46,995 bases of DNA from Streptococcus sp. (GTDB lineage Bacteria > Bacillota > Bacilli > Lactobacillales > Streptococcaceae): contig NZ_JAPJPF010000008.1 in assembly GCF_030825805.1 (NCBI RefSeq), forward strand, positions 1-46,995, written 5' to 3'. The notes under the pieces are model-generated. The model worked only from the letters and a program-made list of their open reading frames with translations, was not told where the DNA came from and made no database searches. The translations under genes were made by a program, and so were the position numbers. This document shows positions 27,946 through 36,926 of this stretch, in pieces (position 1 is the stretch's first letter; each line of letters begins with the position of its first letter).

Positions 27946-30900
27946 TTATTGATCTTCTTTGCGACGGTAGACAACTTTCCACAAGCTAGTCGCAAGGAAG
28001 GTTAGCAAGCCATAAACTGTCCAGATATTTACTGTTTCTCCAGTTTCAGGCAAGTGAGCTTCCTCCTTTTCAGGCAAGCGAGCGACACTTTCCTCTCCTT
28101 GGCTTTTGCTTTCGCTGACGTGTGCTAATTGAGCCAATTCTTCTTTCTGTTCTTTACGGAAGTCCATTTGGTCTCGTCCGACTGGTGGTTGTTGTTCCAG
28201 ATGATTAGCTTGATCAGCAACAGAGACCTTACCGGCTTCTTCCACTACAGTAGGCTTCTTCTTAGCAATTGGGAGAATACGATCTGCCAAGCTTGCATAT
28301 TCAGTATCCTTTTCACTTGGCTGGTAGCGGAATAAGAGCGACCGACTAGCTTCGACAGTTGGGATGGTTGTTGAAATAGAGTCTGTTTTGAAGGTCACTT
28401 CATATGGATCCGCAAAATAGATATAATCCGGATCATAGGTGTGTAGACTCAAGACCAGACGATGACCTTTTTTCACTGTATACAAGTTTGGCTGCAAGTA
28501 CATGGTGTAATCATGGAATTCATTTTCTTTCACATCGATGGACTGACTAGAGCTAGCAGAGTCATAGCGAGAAGCTGGATTGGCCAGATTCATCCAACCA
28601 CGCGCAATCACCACACTCTTAACCTTGTGGGTCTTATAACGTTTGAGAGGCAGAGTCTCTAGGTTGCTACCGTTCCAGTAACCTGTCTCATCGATGGTTT
28701 CTTTTTCCAGTGTGCGCGTGCTGTAGCCATCTTTATCATAGGTGATTTCTTCCTTAACGACATCAAATTCCTCATCGGAAACATCCATCAGGGTCGCACT
28801 GACATGGGCATGGTTCTTGTCTCCCTTGACAAAAGCTGCGCTAAAATGCACCGGAATATGACCTTTAATGGTCGTATCTTGGTCGACGGTGGCTGCATAG
28901 GAAGCTGCCACTTCGGAAGAATGGAAGGCTGCATCCTGGTTGCGTGTTGTCCAGTTGTTTCCCGTGCCATAATAATCCCCCGTTACCGTTACCTCTTCAC
29001 GCTTGGAGTAGATCCGACCTGAGATAGCTTGATCCGTATCCCATTTGTCAAAACGGTGCCACTTGCTAGGATCCAAATTGTCCTGAGCCGTTACTTGTGG
29101 GAGATTTTCAATGCCATTTTCGATACCGTAGAGGTAATGGCTATACCAGAGATTCATCAGGTCATTAAAAGCTTGTCCTGCCACTTCTGTCCCTGACCAA
29201 CGCGTGGATGGATAGATGTGATTGCCCTGGTGGAGCAAGACCTTGGGATCGATTCCTGCCTTCTTATAGGCTTCCAGCATAAGTTCGAAATGTTTAGGCT
29301 TGACGTTGTCATCATTGAGCCCTTGGATAATGAGAGGAGCTGCCTTTAAGTTGGCAGCGTTGAGCGTGTAGTCGCGTTTCGCATATTCTTCGTTATAATT
29401 ATGACCATCCTTGTGTTGGAGTTCATTGAGCTTGGTGATATAGGCTGCATAGTAATCCTTGACCTTGTCCCAATCTTCCTTGTCAAGGATACGACCAGAG
29501 GTATAGACAGATAACCAGGAAAGGTCATTGGAAGCTCCTGTATCAAGGGGAGATCCTTGGCTGTTGAAATGGTCATACCAACTAGCAATCCCTGCAGCTG
29601 GCACAATGGTCTTGAGCCCTTCCACTCCAGTGGACGCTACACCAAATGTCGTCGTACCTGCCCAAGACAAGCCTGTCATAGCAACATTGCCGTTGGACCA
29701 GTCTGCCTTGACTTCGTGGTTGCTAGTCTTATCAGAGTAGGCTTTGCGTTTGCCGTTAAGCCACTCCACGATATTCTTGTATGCGGCCACTTCAAGATCA
29801 GAGCCGGTCGTATTGATCCCATCGGATCCTTTTGAGCCCAAACCACTACTGGTCACCACTGCATAGCCACGAACCAAGTAGTAATTGTACCAGTTGAGAT
29901 TTTCATAGTCATAGTGTGTATAGTCATCCGAGCTTTCACGCGGATTGACATAGTACCATTCTTTTGGATCGGTCGCCTTGGCTACTTCTTCTGTCGTTAC
30001 AGTTTTGCTGGCTTGGCGTTTGGCAGGTTTTTCATAGAGCTTGGCCATCTCGAAGTTTCCACCTTCTTTGAGACCAATTCCCTCTAAGGTACGCTCTTCG
30101 GTCGTCCCTGTTACATAAGGGCTAGCTTCAAAGATACTGGCAGCCTTATAGTCCCCATTGACAGCAGCTTTTGGCACCTGTACAAAGGTCTTGACTAAAT
30201 CAGGTTTGCCATCTCCATCCGTATCATAGTCAGTTTCAACATAGACAATATAGCGGACGATGTCACTCTTATCATAGGAATAATGCTCAATATCATCCCC
30301 AGGTGAAAATGGGAAGACGGGCTGGGCTCGTCCATTCAAAAAAAGAGGTTTCTTCCGCTCTGCTCGGTATGCAGTATGGAGCTTTTTAGCCACTTCCACC
30401 ATGCTGGAGAGATCTGTAACTGGAGCAGTACCCTCTACTCCCTCCTTGACCATTCCTAAGCTCTTAGCAAATGCCAATCGGTCTTTATCAGTTGATCCGA
30501 CTTGGTTTTCCTTGGTCGAAGCCCAGTTCAAGAGGTGGTTGACAGCGTCTATCACTGTAGCTTCCTTCTTCACATCTGCCTCTGCTACTGGTTGACCTGT
30601 CACTTCTGAAAGTTCTCCTAGAGTCACTTTAGAAGCGCTAGAAACTGGAGAAGGATTCTTCTCTGCATCTGACACTTCTGCTGATTGAGGAGCATCACTA
30701 GTAGGCTGGACAGGAGCTTTTTCTGCTACAGCAGTCTCCTTGGTCGGAGAGGATTCATTTCCCGTTGTCGGCTGAATCGTTGTAGGACCTGTTTCAGCAG
30801 TCGCTTGATCCAAGTTAGGTTGATTCGTAAGCTCCTTCTTAGGAGACAGCTCCCCACTTGCTGGAACTGCATCTGAAATAGGAGTGGCTTCAACTGTACT

Positions 30901-31038
30901 TGGCTGTCCCACCTGGGTAGTCAAGGCTGGTTCTACACCATTCGTAGCTACTTCCTCCGCCTGGACATGGCGCGCCAAAACAACTGGACTCAGTAACAAA
31001 CTTGCAAAAACAATCGAAACAAGGCTAGATTTTTTCAT
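27946..31038 (-). CDS. Cell-wall-anchored X-prolyl dipeptidyl aminopeptidase, paralogue 1
   Basis: ATG at 31038 lies 7 nt after AAAGGAG, giving 1030 residues. The signal peptide ends near HVQA-EEV. A ~110-residue Pro/Thr/Ser/Glu-rich stalk follows. The peptidase S15 domain has the nucleophile in GLSWAGTTTFG (Ser458), Asp in GLNDDNVKPKH (~577) and His in HQGNHIYPS (607). A C-terminal jelly-roll region is followed by LPETG, a hydrophobic helix and RRKEDQ for sortase anchoring. A DTDGDGKPD stretch (~270) looks like a calcium loop. Surface enzymes of this type in oral streptococci release X-Pro dipeptides from proline-rich host peptides. It is 59 kDa-scale larger than cytoplasmic PepX only through anchor and stalk, an approximate comparison. 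Confidence 0.9.
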   Translation of the reverse strand: MKKSSLVSIVFASLLLSPVVLARHVQAEEVATNGVEPALTTQVGQPSTVEATPISDAVPASGELSPKKELTNQPNLDQATAETGPTTIQPTTGNESSPTKETAVAEKAPVQPTSDAPQSAEVSDAEKNPSPVSSASKVTLGELSEVTGQPVAEADVKKEATVIDAVNHLLNWASTKENQVGSTDKDRLAFAKSLGMVKEGVEGTAPVTDLSSMVEVAKKLHTAYRAERKKPLFLNGRAQPVFPFSPGDDIEHYSYDKSDIVRYIVYVETDYDTDGDGKPDLVKTFVQVPKAAVNGDYKAASIFEASPYVTGTTEERTLEGIGLKEGGNFEMAKLYEKPAKRQASKTVTTEEVAKATDPKEWYYVNPRESSDDYTHYDYENLNWYNYYLVRGYAVVTSSGLGSKGSDGINTTGSDLEVAAYKNIVEWLNGKRKAYSDKTSNHEVKADWSNGNVAMTGLSWAGTTTFGVASTGVEGLKTIVPAAGIASWYDHFNSQGSPLDTGASNDLSWLSVYTSGRILDKEDWDKVKDYYAAYITKLNELQHKDGHNYNEEYAKRDYTLNAANLKAAPLIIQGLNDDNVKPKHFELMLEAYKKAGIDPKVLLHQGNHIYPSTRWSGTEVAGQAFNDLMNLWYSHYLYGIENGIENLPQVTAQDNLDPSKWHRFDKWDTDQAISGRIYSKREEVTVTGDYYGTGNNWTTRNQDAAFHSSEVAASYAATVDQDTTIKGHIPVHFSAAFVKGDKNHAHVSATLMDVSDEEFDVVKEEITYDKDGYSTRTLEKETIDETGYWNGSNLETLPLKRYKTHKVKSVVIARGWMNLANPASRYDSASSSQSIDVKENEFHDYTMYLQPNLYTVKKGHRLVLSLHTYDPDYIYFADPYEVTFKTDSISTTIPTVEASRSLLFRYQPSEKDTEYASLADRILPIAKKKPTVVEEAGKVSVADQANHLEQQPPVGRDQMDFRKEQKEELAQLAHVSESKSQGEESVARLPEKEEAHLPETGETVNIWTVYGLLTFLATSLWKVVYRRKEDQ

Positions 31039-31058
31039 ATACAAACTCCTTTGAAAGG

Positions 31059-31088
31059 TGTCGTTTTAACGGATTATCCGAAACGACA
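31059..31088. promoter_or_regulatory. Palindrome in the leader of peptidase paralogue 1
   Basis: TGTCGTTT (31059-31066) pairs with AAACGACA (31081-31088), and inside it CGGAT pairs with ATCCG. On the minus strand a GATAAT that could serve as a -10 lies in the centre, with TTGTCT 19 nt before it. The ribosome binding site follows after 9 nt. This is either an operator over the promoter or a leader hairpin. Confidence 0.5.
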
Positions 31089-31454
31089 ACAATAAGTAGA
31101 CAAGATCATTTTTCAATAGATGCAGTAAAAACGAACCCTCCTTTCAACAACGGCATCTCCTCCTGTCAGCAAGCTAGAATTCCTCCCATCTGGTATTACG
31201 CTAGCTTTCAAACAGGATAACAACTTAACTGACAGCAGGGAAGATCCTACAGACATTCCTTCCTGTCAATCAAATGATGGAGACACTTCTTCGACTTATA
31301 GTCCCTTTTTAGACAGATTGAGCCAACTTGGACAAAACCGAAAAAAATAGTTCCTATTCATGAGGGCAAATTCCCCATTTTTCTCATGCGAGAGCTCGTT
31401 TCCAGCCCATTTATCCTTAATCCAATAAAGACAGCGTTTTCGAGAGTGCAAACC
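31089..31454. other. Long intergenic region with nested inverted repeats
   Basis: No gene is seen in this stretch between the divergent peptidase and amylase genes. It contains CTGTCAG-c-AAGCTAG (31163-31177) and its mirrored complement CTAGCTT (31201-31207) then CTGACAG (31229-31235), so two nested 7-bp pairings. It probably holds control sites for one or both genes, or the remains of a small element. Confidence 0.4.
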
Positions 31455-31484
31455 TTTGCCCTATCCTGTCATTTTTGGTAAAAT
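31455..31484 (+). promoter_or_regulatory. Amylase promoter
   Basis: TTTGCC and TAAAAT with an 18-nt spacer end 30 nt before the amylase start. Just upstream, about 31429-31446, is a degenerate cre-like sequence (AGACAGCGTTTTCGAG, about three mismatches), so carbon catabolite control is possible but weakly supported. Confidence 0.5.
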
Positions 31485-31514
31485 AAGGCATTATTCACGA
31501 AAGATGAGAACAAA

Positions 31515-32966
31515 ATGGAAAATCAAACCTTAATGCAATATTTTGAATGGTACTTACCCTCAGATGGCCAACACTGGTCCCGCTTAGCTGCAGATGCTCC
31601 TCACCTGGCAGATTTGGGCATTCGTAAAATCTGGATGCCACCTGCTTTTAAAGCGACATCTGCCAATGATGTCGGCTATGGCGTCTATGACCTCTTTGAC
31701 CTTGGAGAGTTTGACCAAAAAGGGACTGTCCGCACCAAATATGGTTTCAAAGAGGACTACTTGCAAGCCATCCAAGCCTTAAAAGAAGCTGAAATCCAGC
31801 CCATGGCTGATGTGGTCCTCAACCATAAGGCAGCAGCCGATGGTTTAGAAAAATTTGAAGTGGTCGAAGTGGACCCTAACGATCGGACCATTGTCTTGAC
31901 AGAGCCTTTTACTATCAAGGGCTGGACCAAATTTACCTTTGATGGTCGAAATGGAGCCTACAATGACTTCCACTGGCACTGGTACCACTTCACCGGTACC
32001 GACTACGATGCTTCCCGCAATAAGAGTGGGATTTACCAGATCCAAGGGGACAACAAAGGCTGGGCTCAGGATGATCTGGTCGACAGCGAAAACGGCAACT
32101 ACGATTACCTCATGTATGCCGATATCGACTTCAAACACCCAGAAGTGGTCGAAAACCTCAACCAATGGGCTGAATGGTTTATTGAAACAACTGGGGTAGA
32201 AGGCTTCCGTCTCGATGCGGTCAAACACATCGACTCCTTCTTTATGAAGAACTTCATCCAACAAATCACAGACAAATATGGAGAAGATTTCTATGTATTT
32301 GGCGAGTTTTGGAATGGGGATGAACAAAGCAACAATGACTACCTAGCTAGCATTGACTATCAGTTCGACTTAGTCGACGTTGCCCTCCACCAAAATCTCT
32401 TTAGAGCTAGCCAAGAAGGGGAAAACTTTGATTTAACCACTATTTTCAATGGTACGCTCGCAAGCAATCATCCAGAAAGTGCTGTAACCTTTGTCGATAA
32501 CCATGACACCCAAAGAGGACAAGCTTTAGAGTCCACTGTTGGTGAATGGTTCAAGCCTGCTGCTTACGCCCTCATTCTCCTCCGCGAGGCCGGACTTCCA
32601 TGTATCTTTTACGGAGACTATTACGGGATTTCAGGGGACTTTGCCCAGCAGGATTTCCAAGCCGAGCTTGATCAACTCCTTCGTATCCGAAAAGACTTAT
32701 CCTACGGTGAACAAAAAGACTACTTTGACGATCCTAACTGCATTGGTTGGACTCGCTCTGGAACGGAAGAGTCTGCTCCTATCGCCTGCGTCATTTCAAA
32801 TGCGGCTGCATCTGCCAAACGCATGGAAATCGGCCAAGCATATGCAGGACAGACCTACTACGATGCCCTAGGAAATTACCAAGAACCCGTTCAAATCCAA
32901 GAAGACGGCTGGGCTGATTTCCCAGTCTCAGAACGCTCTGTCAGCGTATGGATTTTAGCAGACTAA
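31515..32966 (+). CDS. Cytoplasmic alpha-amylase (GH13)
   Basis: The 483-residue enzyme has no signal peptide and so acts inside the cell on maltodextrins or glycogen-type glucans. The four GH13 regions are present: DVVLNHKA (~99-106), GFRLDAVKHID with nucleophile Asp234, FGEFW with acid/base Glu264, and FVDNHDTQ with Asp331. It resembles the AmyA/AmyS liquefying type of streptococci and bacilli. The ribosome binding site is weak (GATGAGAAC). It is divergent from the first surface peptidase gene and followed by the dispersed repeat. Confidence 0.93.
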   Translation: MENQTLMQYFEWYLPSDGQHWSRLAADAPHLADLGIRKIWMPPAFKATSANDVGYGVYDLFDLGEFDQKGTVRTKYGFKEDYLQAIQALKEAEIQPMADVVLNHKAAADGLEKFEVVEVDPNDRTIVLTEPFTIKGWTKFTFDGRNGAYNDFHWHWYHFTGTDYDASRNKSGIYQIQGDNKGWAQDDLVDSENGNYDYLMYADIDFKHPEVVENLNQWAEWFIETTGVEGFRLDAVKHIDSFFMKNFIQQITDKYGEDFYVFGEFWNGDEQSNNDYLASIDYQFDLVDVALHQNLFRASQEGENFDLTTIFNGTLASNHPESAVTFVDNHDTQRGQALESTVGEWFKPAAYALILLREAGLPCIFYGDYYGISGDFAQQDFQAELDQLLRIRKDLSYGEQKDYFDDPNCIGWTRSGTEESAPIACVISNAAASAKRMEIGQAYAGQTYYDALGNYQEPVQIQEDGWADFPVSERSVSVWILAD

Positions 32967-32988
32967 CTAGAAAATTTAATTGACTGAA

Positions 32989-33162
32989 GAGGCTGGGACA
33001 AAAGTTCTAGCCTTTTAATTGTCTTTTGATTGTCGAGCAAAAAGCAGTGGTTGAGTGGGCTCTACTACGCTGATTTCATCAGCTTTTACAGTCCTACTCA
33101 ACTGTCGGAGGTGGGACGACAAAATCGAATTCTAACGAATTACCGATTTCTGTCCCACTCTC
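32989..33162 (+). repeat. Dispersed repeat, copy 2
   Basis: This copy follows the amylase stop by 22 nt in the same orientation as copy 1 after the DegV gene. It keeps the ends GAGGCTGGGACA and TGTCCCACTCTC and the central GCTGA/TCAGC hairpin. Its 5' hairpin is weaker (GGCTGGGACAAAAGTTCTAGCC), and one base is missing near AACTGTCGGAGG compared with copy 1. Confidence 0.8.
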
Positions 33163-33255
33163 TTTCTTATATTTTATGGCAAACCACAGGTTCATTCTAA
33201 CACCTTAGGAAAGCGCTGTCAATTCCTTATCTTATTCTGTTAACAAATTCATAAA

Positions 33256-33300
33256 AAGAAAAAACTCGCCCACTTCCATCATCGGAAGTGAACGAGTTTG
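33256..33300 (-). terminator. trxA terminator
   Basis: On the minus strand AAACTCGTTCACTTCC (33299-33284) pairs with GGAAGTGGGCGAGTTT (33277-33262), followed by a T-run. A second small stem (GCTAA/TTAGC) lies between it and the gene. Confidence 0.85.
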
Positions 33301-33332
33301 ATACGCTAAGAAGCCAAGGGGCCCTTTTTATC

Positions 33333-33647
33333 TTAGCTTAATTCCGCAACAATCGCTTTGAGTTGTTCTTTGGTGTGAACACCAGCGACTTGTTTCACCA
33401 CTTGGCCATCTTTCTTGAACAAGAGTGTTGGGATAGACATGATGCCAAAGTTACGAGCAGTGTTTGGATTTTCATCCACATCCATCTTAAAGATTTTCAA
33501 GTCATCTTCATGGATCTCTTCTGCCAACTGTTCCAAGATTGGTGCCTGCATCCGGCAAGGACCACACCAAGTTGCCCAGAAGTCGACCAAGACCAAGCCT
33601 TGGCTAGTTTCTTGTTCAAATGTTGCATCTGTTAGTACGTGTACCAT
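33333..33647 (-). CDS. trxA: Thioredoxin
   Basis: The 104-residue protein has the canonical active site FWATWCGPCRMQAP (Cys ~29 and ~32) and the cis-Pro loop SIPTLLFKKDGQ. It reduces cytoplasmic disulphides with NADPH through thioredoxin reductase, which is not in this window. It is a single-gene unit between the amylase and the second surface peptidase. Confidence 0.95.
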   Translation of the reverse strand: MVHVLTDATFEQETSQGLVLVDFWATWCGPCRMQAPILEQLAEEIHEDDLKIFKMDVDENPNTARNFGIMSIPTLLFKKDGQVVKQVAGVHTKEQLKAIVAELS

Positions 33648-33740
33648 AGTTCCTCCTTTGATCAGTGCTTTCCACTAATCTCTCATTGATAGTTCTATTC
33701 TACACCAAAATTCTAGTTTTTAGAAATATTTGCTACGTTC

Positions 33741-36700
33741 TCAGCCTTGGACATCTTCTTTCTTTTTCTTCCAGAAAAGAAGGCTAGACAAGAGGAGGGT
33801 ACCTAACCCATAGAATCCTATCCATTCCTCTTCAGTGCCTGTTTGAGGAAGCTGACCTGCTTTTTCTTGCGCTGGAACTACTGCTTTACCCGTCTCATAG
33901 GCAAATGTTTGTCCATAAGCAACAGATAGAGATTCTGGTTTTGCAGTTTCTTTCTCAGCCGTTTTGACGAGAGGACGAAGATTTGTACTAGCAGGAATCT
34001 CTGAGCTACCATATATTTCAGGCTCTGGAAGGACTGGCAGATGGTAGTCTTCGATGTAATGAACTGCTGGTTCTACCAATTTAGCTCCTTGAATCTCAGG
34101 AAGGGCAGCATATGCTGTATCAGCTGCGTTAGGAAGATAAGTAGCTACTTGCGAACGCGTCCCTTCTACAATCGGAATGGTCGCACGGATCGAATCTGTC
34201 TTGAAGGTGACTTCGTAAGGATTTTCAACGGTTAAGTCAGATGGATCATAGGTATTGAAGACTAGGGCTAATTTGTGGCCCTTTTTAACCGTATAGAGGT
34301 TTGGTTGCAGATGGACCGTATAGTCGTGGAAATCTCCAGCTTTTGGCTCGATACTATTTCTTGAGCTGGCTGAATCATAGCCAGACTCAGGGTTGGCCAG
34401 GTTGATCCATCCTTTGGCAATGACCTTGTATTTGGTCTTAATGGTCTCAAACTCTGCTACTGAGAGATTAGAAAGGTTACTTCCCATCCAGAAGCCGTCT
34501 GCTTTTTTATCCGCCTTGACGCCACCGTTGCCGACCACATCAAATTCCTCATCAGAGACGTCGACTAAAAGGGCATTGATCTGGAAGTTCTTGCCTTTCC
34601 CCTTAGCCAGGGCTGCCTTGAAGTGCACAGGGATATGCCCTTTGATGGTAGTATCTTCTGTCACTTCTGACACAAAGGTCATGTTGGCTTTTGAAGATCC
34701 TTGGCTCACAGTTTCGTTGCGTTTAGCAATCTCTATGCCAGCTCCTGCGTAGTCACTTGAAATCGTCTCTTCCAAGCGTTTCGACTGTGCATTAAGGAAG
34801 AGGCGTTGCGAAGTCTTCCAGTTATCATAAGTGGTCCACTTACTTGGGTCATAGTTGTTTTGAGCCAAGACAGCTGGTAATTTGTCAACTTGATTCTCTA
34901 CCCCGTACAAGTAATGACTAAGCCAGGTATTCAAAAGATCATAGAAATCTTGGCCATTGGCCTGGATACCATAACCACGAGACATGGCTGCTGGATAGAC
35001 GTGATCTCCCTGGTGGAGATAGAGCTTGACGTCTTGGCCTGCCTTCTTGAGAGCATCGTACATGAGTTCAAAATGCTTGGTTTTAACGTTGTCATCATTC
35101 AAACCGTGAACCAAAAGAGCGCTGGTCTTGAATTTTTCAGGATGAAGGGTATAATCCCGTTCCTTCCAGACATCGCTGTAATTGCGTTCGTGCGCATTTT
35201 GATCCTTGTTGAGCTGGTTGATATAGTTGGCATAATTTTGCCAAATCCCTGCCCAATCGTCTTGATCCAGCATCCGCGTGCTAACATAGAGGGAGAGCCA
35301 TGAAAGGTCACTATAAGGTGCATTGCCAAACTGGGTTCCTTGACTATTGAAATAATCATACCAAGAAGCAATCCCAGCAGCCGGAACGATAGTCTTTAGG
35401 CCTTCTACGCCTGTCGCTGCCACACCAAAGGTCGTGGTTCCAGCCCAGGATAGACCGGTCATAGCAACATTTCCTGTAGCCCAGTCTGCCTTGATTTCGA
35501 CATTGCTGGTCTTATCGGTGTAGGCCTTGCGTTTGCCATTGACCCACTCGATAATATTCTTAAAGGCATTGATTTCGAGATCAGATCCTGTGGTGTTAAA
35601 TCCTTCTGATCCCTTGGTACCAAGTCCTGCACTGGAGATAAAAGCATAGCCTCTGACCAAGAAATAGTCGTACCAGTTGAGATTTTCGTAGTCATAGATA
35701 TACTCGTAGGGACTGTAGTAATACCAATCCGAAGCCTTGGCCTTCTTAGCCGCTTCTACTGTTGACGAGTTTCCAACTGCCTGACGTTTAGCCGGTTGCT
35801 TCCGCAATTTCTTCATATCATAGGAGCCATCTGTCGGCAAGCCCAAGCTTTTAAGAGTCACATAGTTCTCATCCAAGGTTCCTGCTACATAAGGACGCGC
35901 TTCCAGAATGGTCGCTGCCTTGAAGTCTCCCCTGGCAACTGCCTTAGGCAACTGGACAATGGCCTTGACTAGATCCGGCTTGCCATCCGCATCTGTATCG
36001 TAATCGGTCTCCACATAGACTGGGAAGCGGACGATTTCGCTATCCTCATAGTGGTAGTCTTCATCTGATTTTTCCCCAGTTGTATAAGGGAAGATGGGTT
36101 GAGCCCGCCCATTTAAAAAGAGAGGAGCTTTCTTTTCAGACCTATAGGCATCATAGAGTTTCTTAGCAATGCTATACATATTGGTCAGCTCTTCTTGACT
36201 GACCTTGCGGTTCAAGTCTTCTTGAGTACTGATCATTCCTAGACTCTTAGCAAAGCGTTCCCGATCCGCCGCCGATTGACCGACCTGTTTGGAATCCGTC
36301 GCAGCCCACTGAAGCAATTCATCAACAGCATTTTGAACCGTTAATTCCTTATCCTTGAGCTCACTATTTGCCAAGCTTCCTGTGTAAGAGGTTAAGACTT
36401 GTCCTGTCGCTGGAGTTGATGTTCCCGTCGAAGCCACTGGACTAGTTGGGACACCTGCCCCCTGAGGTGCCTGCGGGAGGTTTGTTTTTTCAGTTACCGT
36501 CACGGTCTTTTCTTGTCCGACTGGCTGGTCAACCTTCTCCGTCTCTGCCGGAGCAATTGGACTCGGTCCTGCAGGTTCAGAAGTTTCTACTTCCTTCTTA
36601 GGTTCCACACTTGGAGCGGATGCAGACTGGTCTACTTGAGATGGGGAAGCTACCCCTTCAGAAGCTACAGGCTCCGGAGCCACCTGAGTCACCACTTCTT

Positions 36701-36812
36701 TCGTTGGAGCAAGCTCTGCTAGGTTCTCATCTGCTGCTACCACTTGATTTAAGACAAAGGGAGCTAGCAAAAGGCTTGAAGCCACCATGGACACCACTGT
36801 TTTCTTTTTCAT
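33741..36812 (-). CDS. Cell-wall-anchored X-prolyl dipeptidyl aminopeptidase, paralogue 2
   Basis: The 1023-residue protein has the same layout as paralogue 1. The signal peptide ends near VVAADEN, and a Pro/Glu/Ser/Thr-rich stalk runs to ~150. The S15 domain has Ser455 in GLSWAGTTTFG, Asp573/574 in HGLNDDNVKTKH and His604 in HQGDHVYPA. The calcium-like loop is DTDADGKPD, and LPQTG near 988 is followed by a hydrophobic helix and KKKKEDVQG. The catalytic domains of the two paralogues align almost throughout, while stalks and tails differ. It would cleave X-Pro dipeptides at the surface. Its promoter carries a cre site, so expression is probably repressed by CcpA when sugar is plentiful. Confidence 0.9.
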   Translation of the reverse strand: MKKKTVVSMVASSLLLAPFVLNQVVAADENLAELAPTKEVVTQVAPEPVASEGVASPSQVDQSASAPSVEPKKEVETSEPAGPSPIAPAETEKVDQPVGQEKTVTVTEKTNLPQAPQGAGVPTSPVASTGTSTPATGQVLTSYTGSLANSELKDKELTVQNAVDELLQWAATDSKQVGQSAADRERFAKSLGMISTQEDLNRKVSQEELTNMYSIAKKLYDAYRSEKKAPLFLNGRAQPIFPYTTGEKSDEDYHYEDSEIVRFPVYVETDYDTDADGKPDLVKAIVQLPKAVARGDFKAATILEARPYVAGTLDENYVTLKSLGLPTDGSYDMKKLRKQPAKRQAVGNSSTVEAAKKAKASDWYYYSPYEYIYDYENLNWYDYFLVRGYAFISSAGLGTKGSEGFNTTGSDLEINAFKNIIEWVNGKRKAYTDKTSNVEIKADWATGNVAMTGLSWAGTTTFGVAATGVEGLKTIVPAAGIASWYDYFNSQGTQFGNAPYSDLSWLSLYVSTRMLDQDDWAGIWQNYANYINQLNKDQNAHERNYSDVWKERDYTLHPEKFKTSALLVHGLNDDNVKTKHFELMYDALKKAGQDVKLYLHQGDHVYPAAMSRGYGIQANGQDFYDLLNTWLSHYLYGVENQVDKLPAVLAQNNYDPSKWTTYDNWKTSQRLFLNAQSKRLEETISSDYAGAGIEIAKRNETVSQGSSKANMTFVSEVTEDTTIKGHIPVHFKAALAKGKGKNFQINALLVDVSDEEFDVVGNGGVKADKKADGFWMGSNLSNLSVAEFETIKTKYKVIAKGWINLANPESGYDSASSRNSIEPKAGDFHDYTVHLQPNLYTVKKGHKLALVFNTYDPSDLTVENPYEVTFKTDSIRATIPIVEGTRSQVATYLPNAADTAYAALPEIQGAKLVEPAVHYIEDYHLPVLPEPEIYGSSEIPASTNLRPLVKTAEKETAKPESLSVAYGQTFAYETGKAVVPAQEKAGQLPQTGTEEEWIGFYGLGTLLLSSLLFWKKKKEDVQG

Positions 36813-36847
36813 AAAAGAGACCTCACTATTTTGTAATCAATACAGCT

Positions 36848-36876
36848 ATTATACTATGTAAGCGTTTTTATAGCAA
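36848..36876 (-). promoter_or_regulatory. Promoter of peptidase paralogue 2
   Basis: On the minus strand TTGCTA (36876-36871), a 17-nt spacer and TATAAT (36853-36848) form a near-consensus sigma-A promoter about 35 nt before the start codon. Confidence 0.75.
36856..36872. promoter_or_regulatory. CcpA-binding cre site in the promoter spacer
   Basis: ATGTAAGCGTTTTTATA matches the cre consensus WTGNAARCGNWWWCAWW at all but one defined position. It fills the -35/-10 spacer and touches the -35, a position where CcpA would block RNA polymerase. Confidence 0.6.
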
Positions 36877-36883
36877 ATTCTGA

Positions 36884-36918
36884 ACAAGAAAAAAATCGAG
36901 GCAAATTTGCCTCGATCA
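36884..36918 (-). terminator. Terminator of the oligopeptide-binding protein gene
   Basis: A perfect palindromic stem ATCGAGGCAAA/TTTGCCTCGAT (36895-36916) is followed on the minus strand by a run of T. It isolates the lipoprotein gene from the cre-controlled promoter that follows. Confidence 0.85.
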
Positions 36919-36926
36919 AAAGATAT

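Noticed and set aside
33206..33223. cre-like sequence TAGGAAAGCGCTGTCAAT
   Set aside because: Two mismatches to the consensus, and it sits between the 3' ends of converging genes where no promoter is evident.
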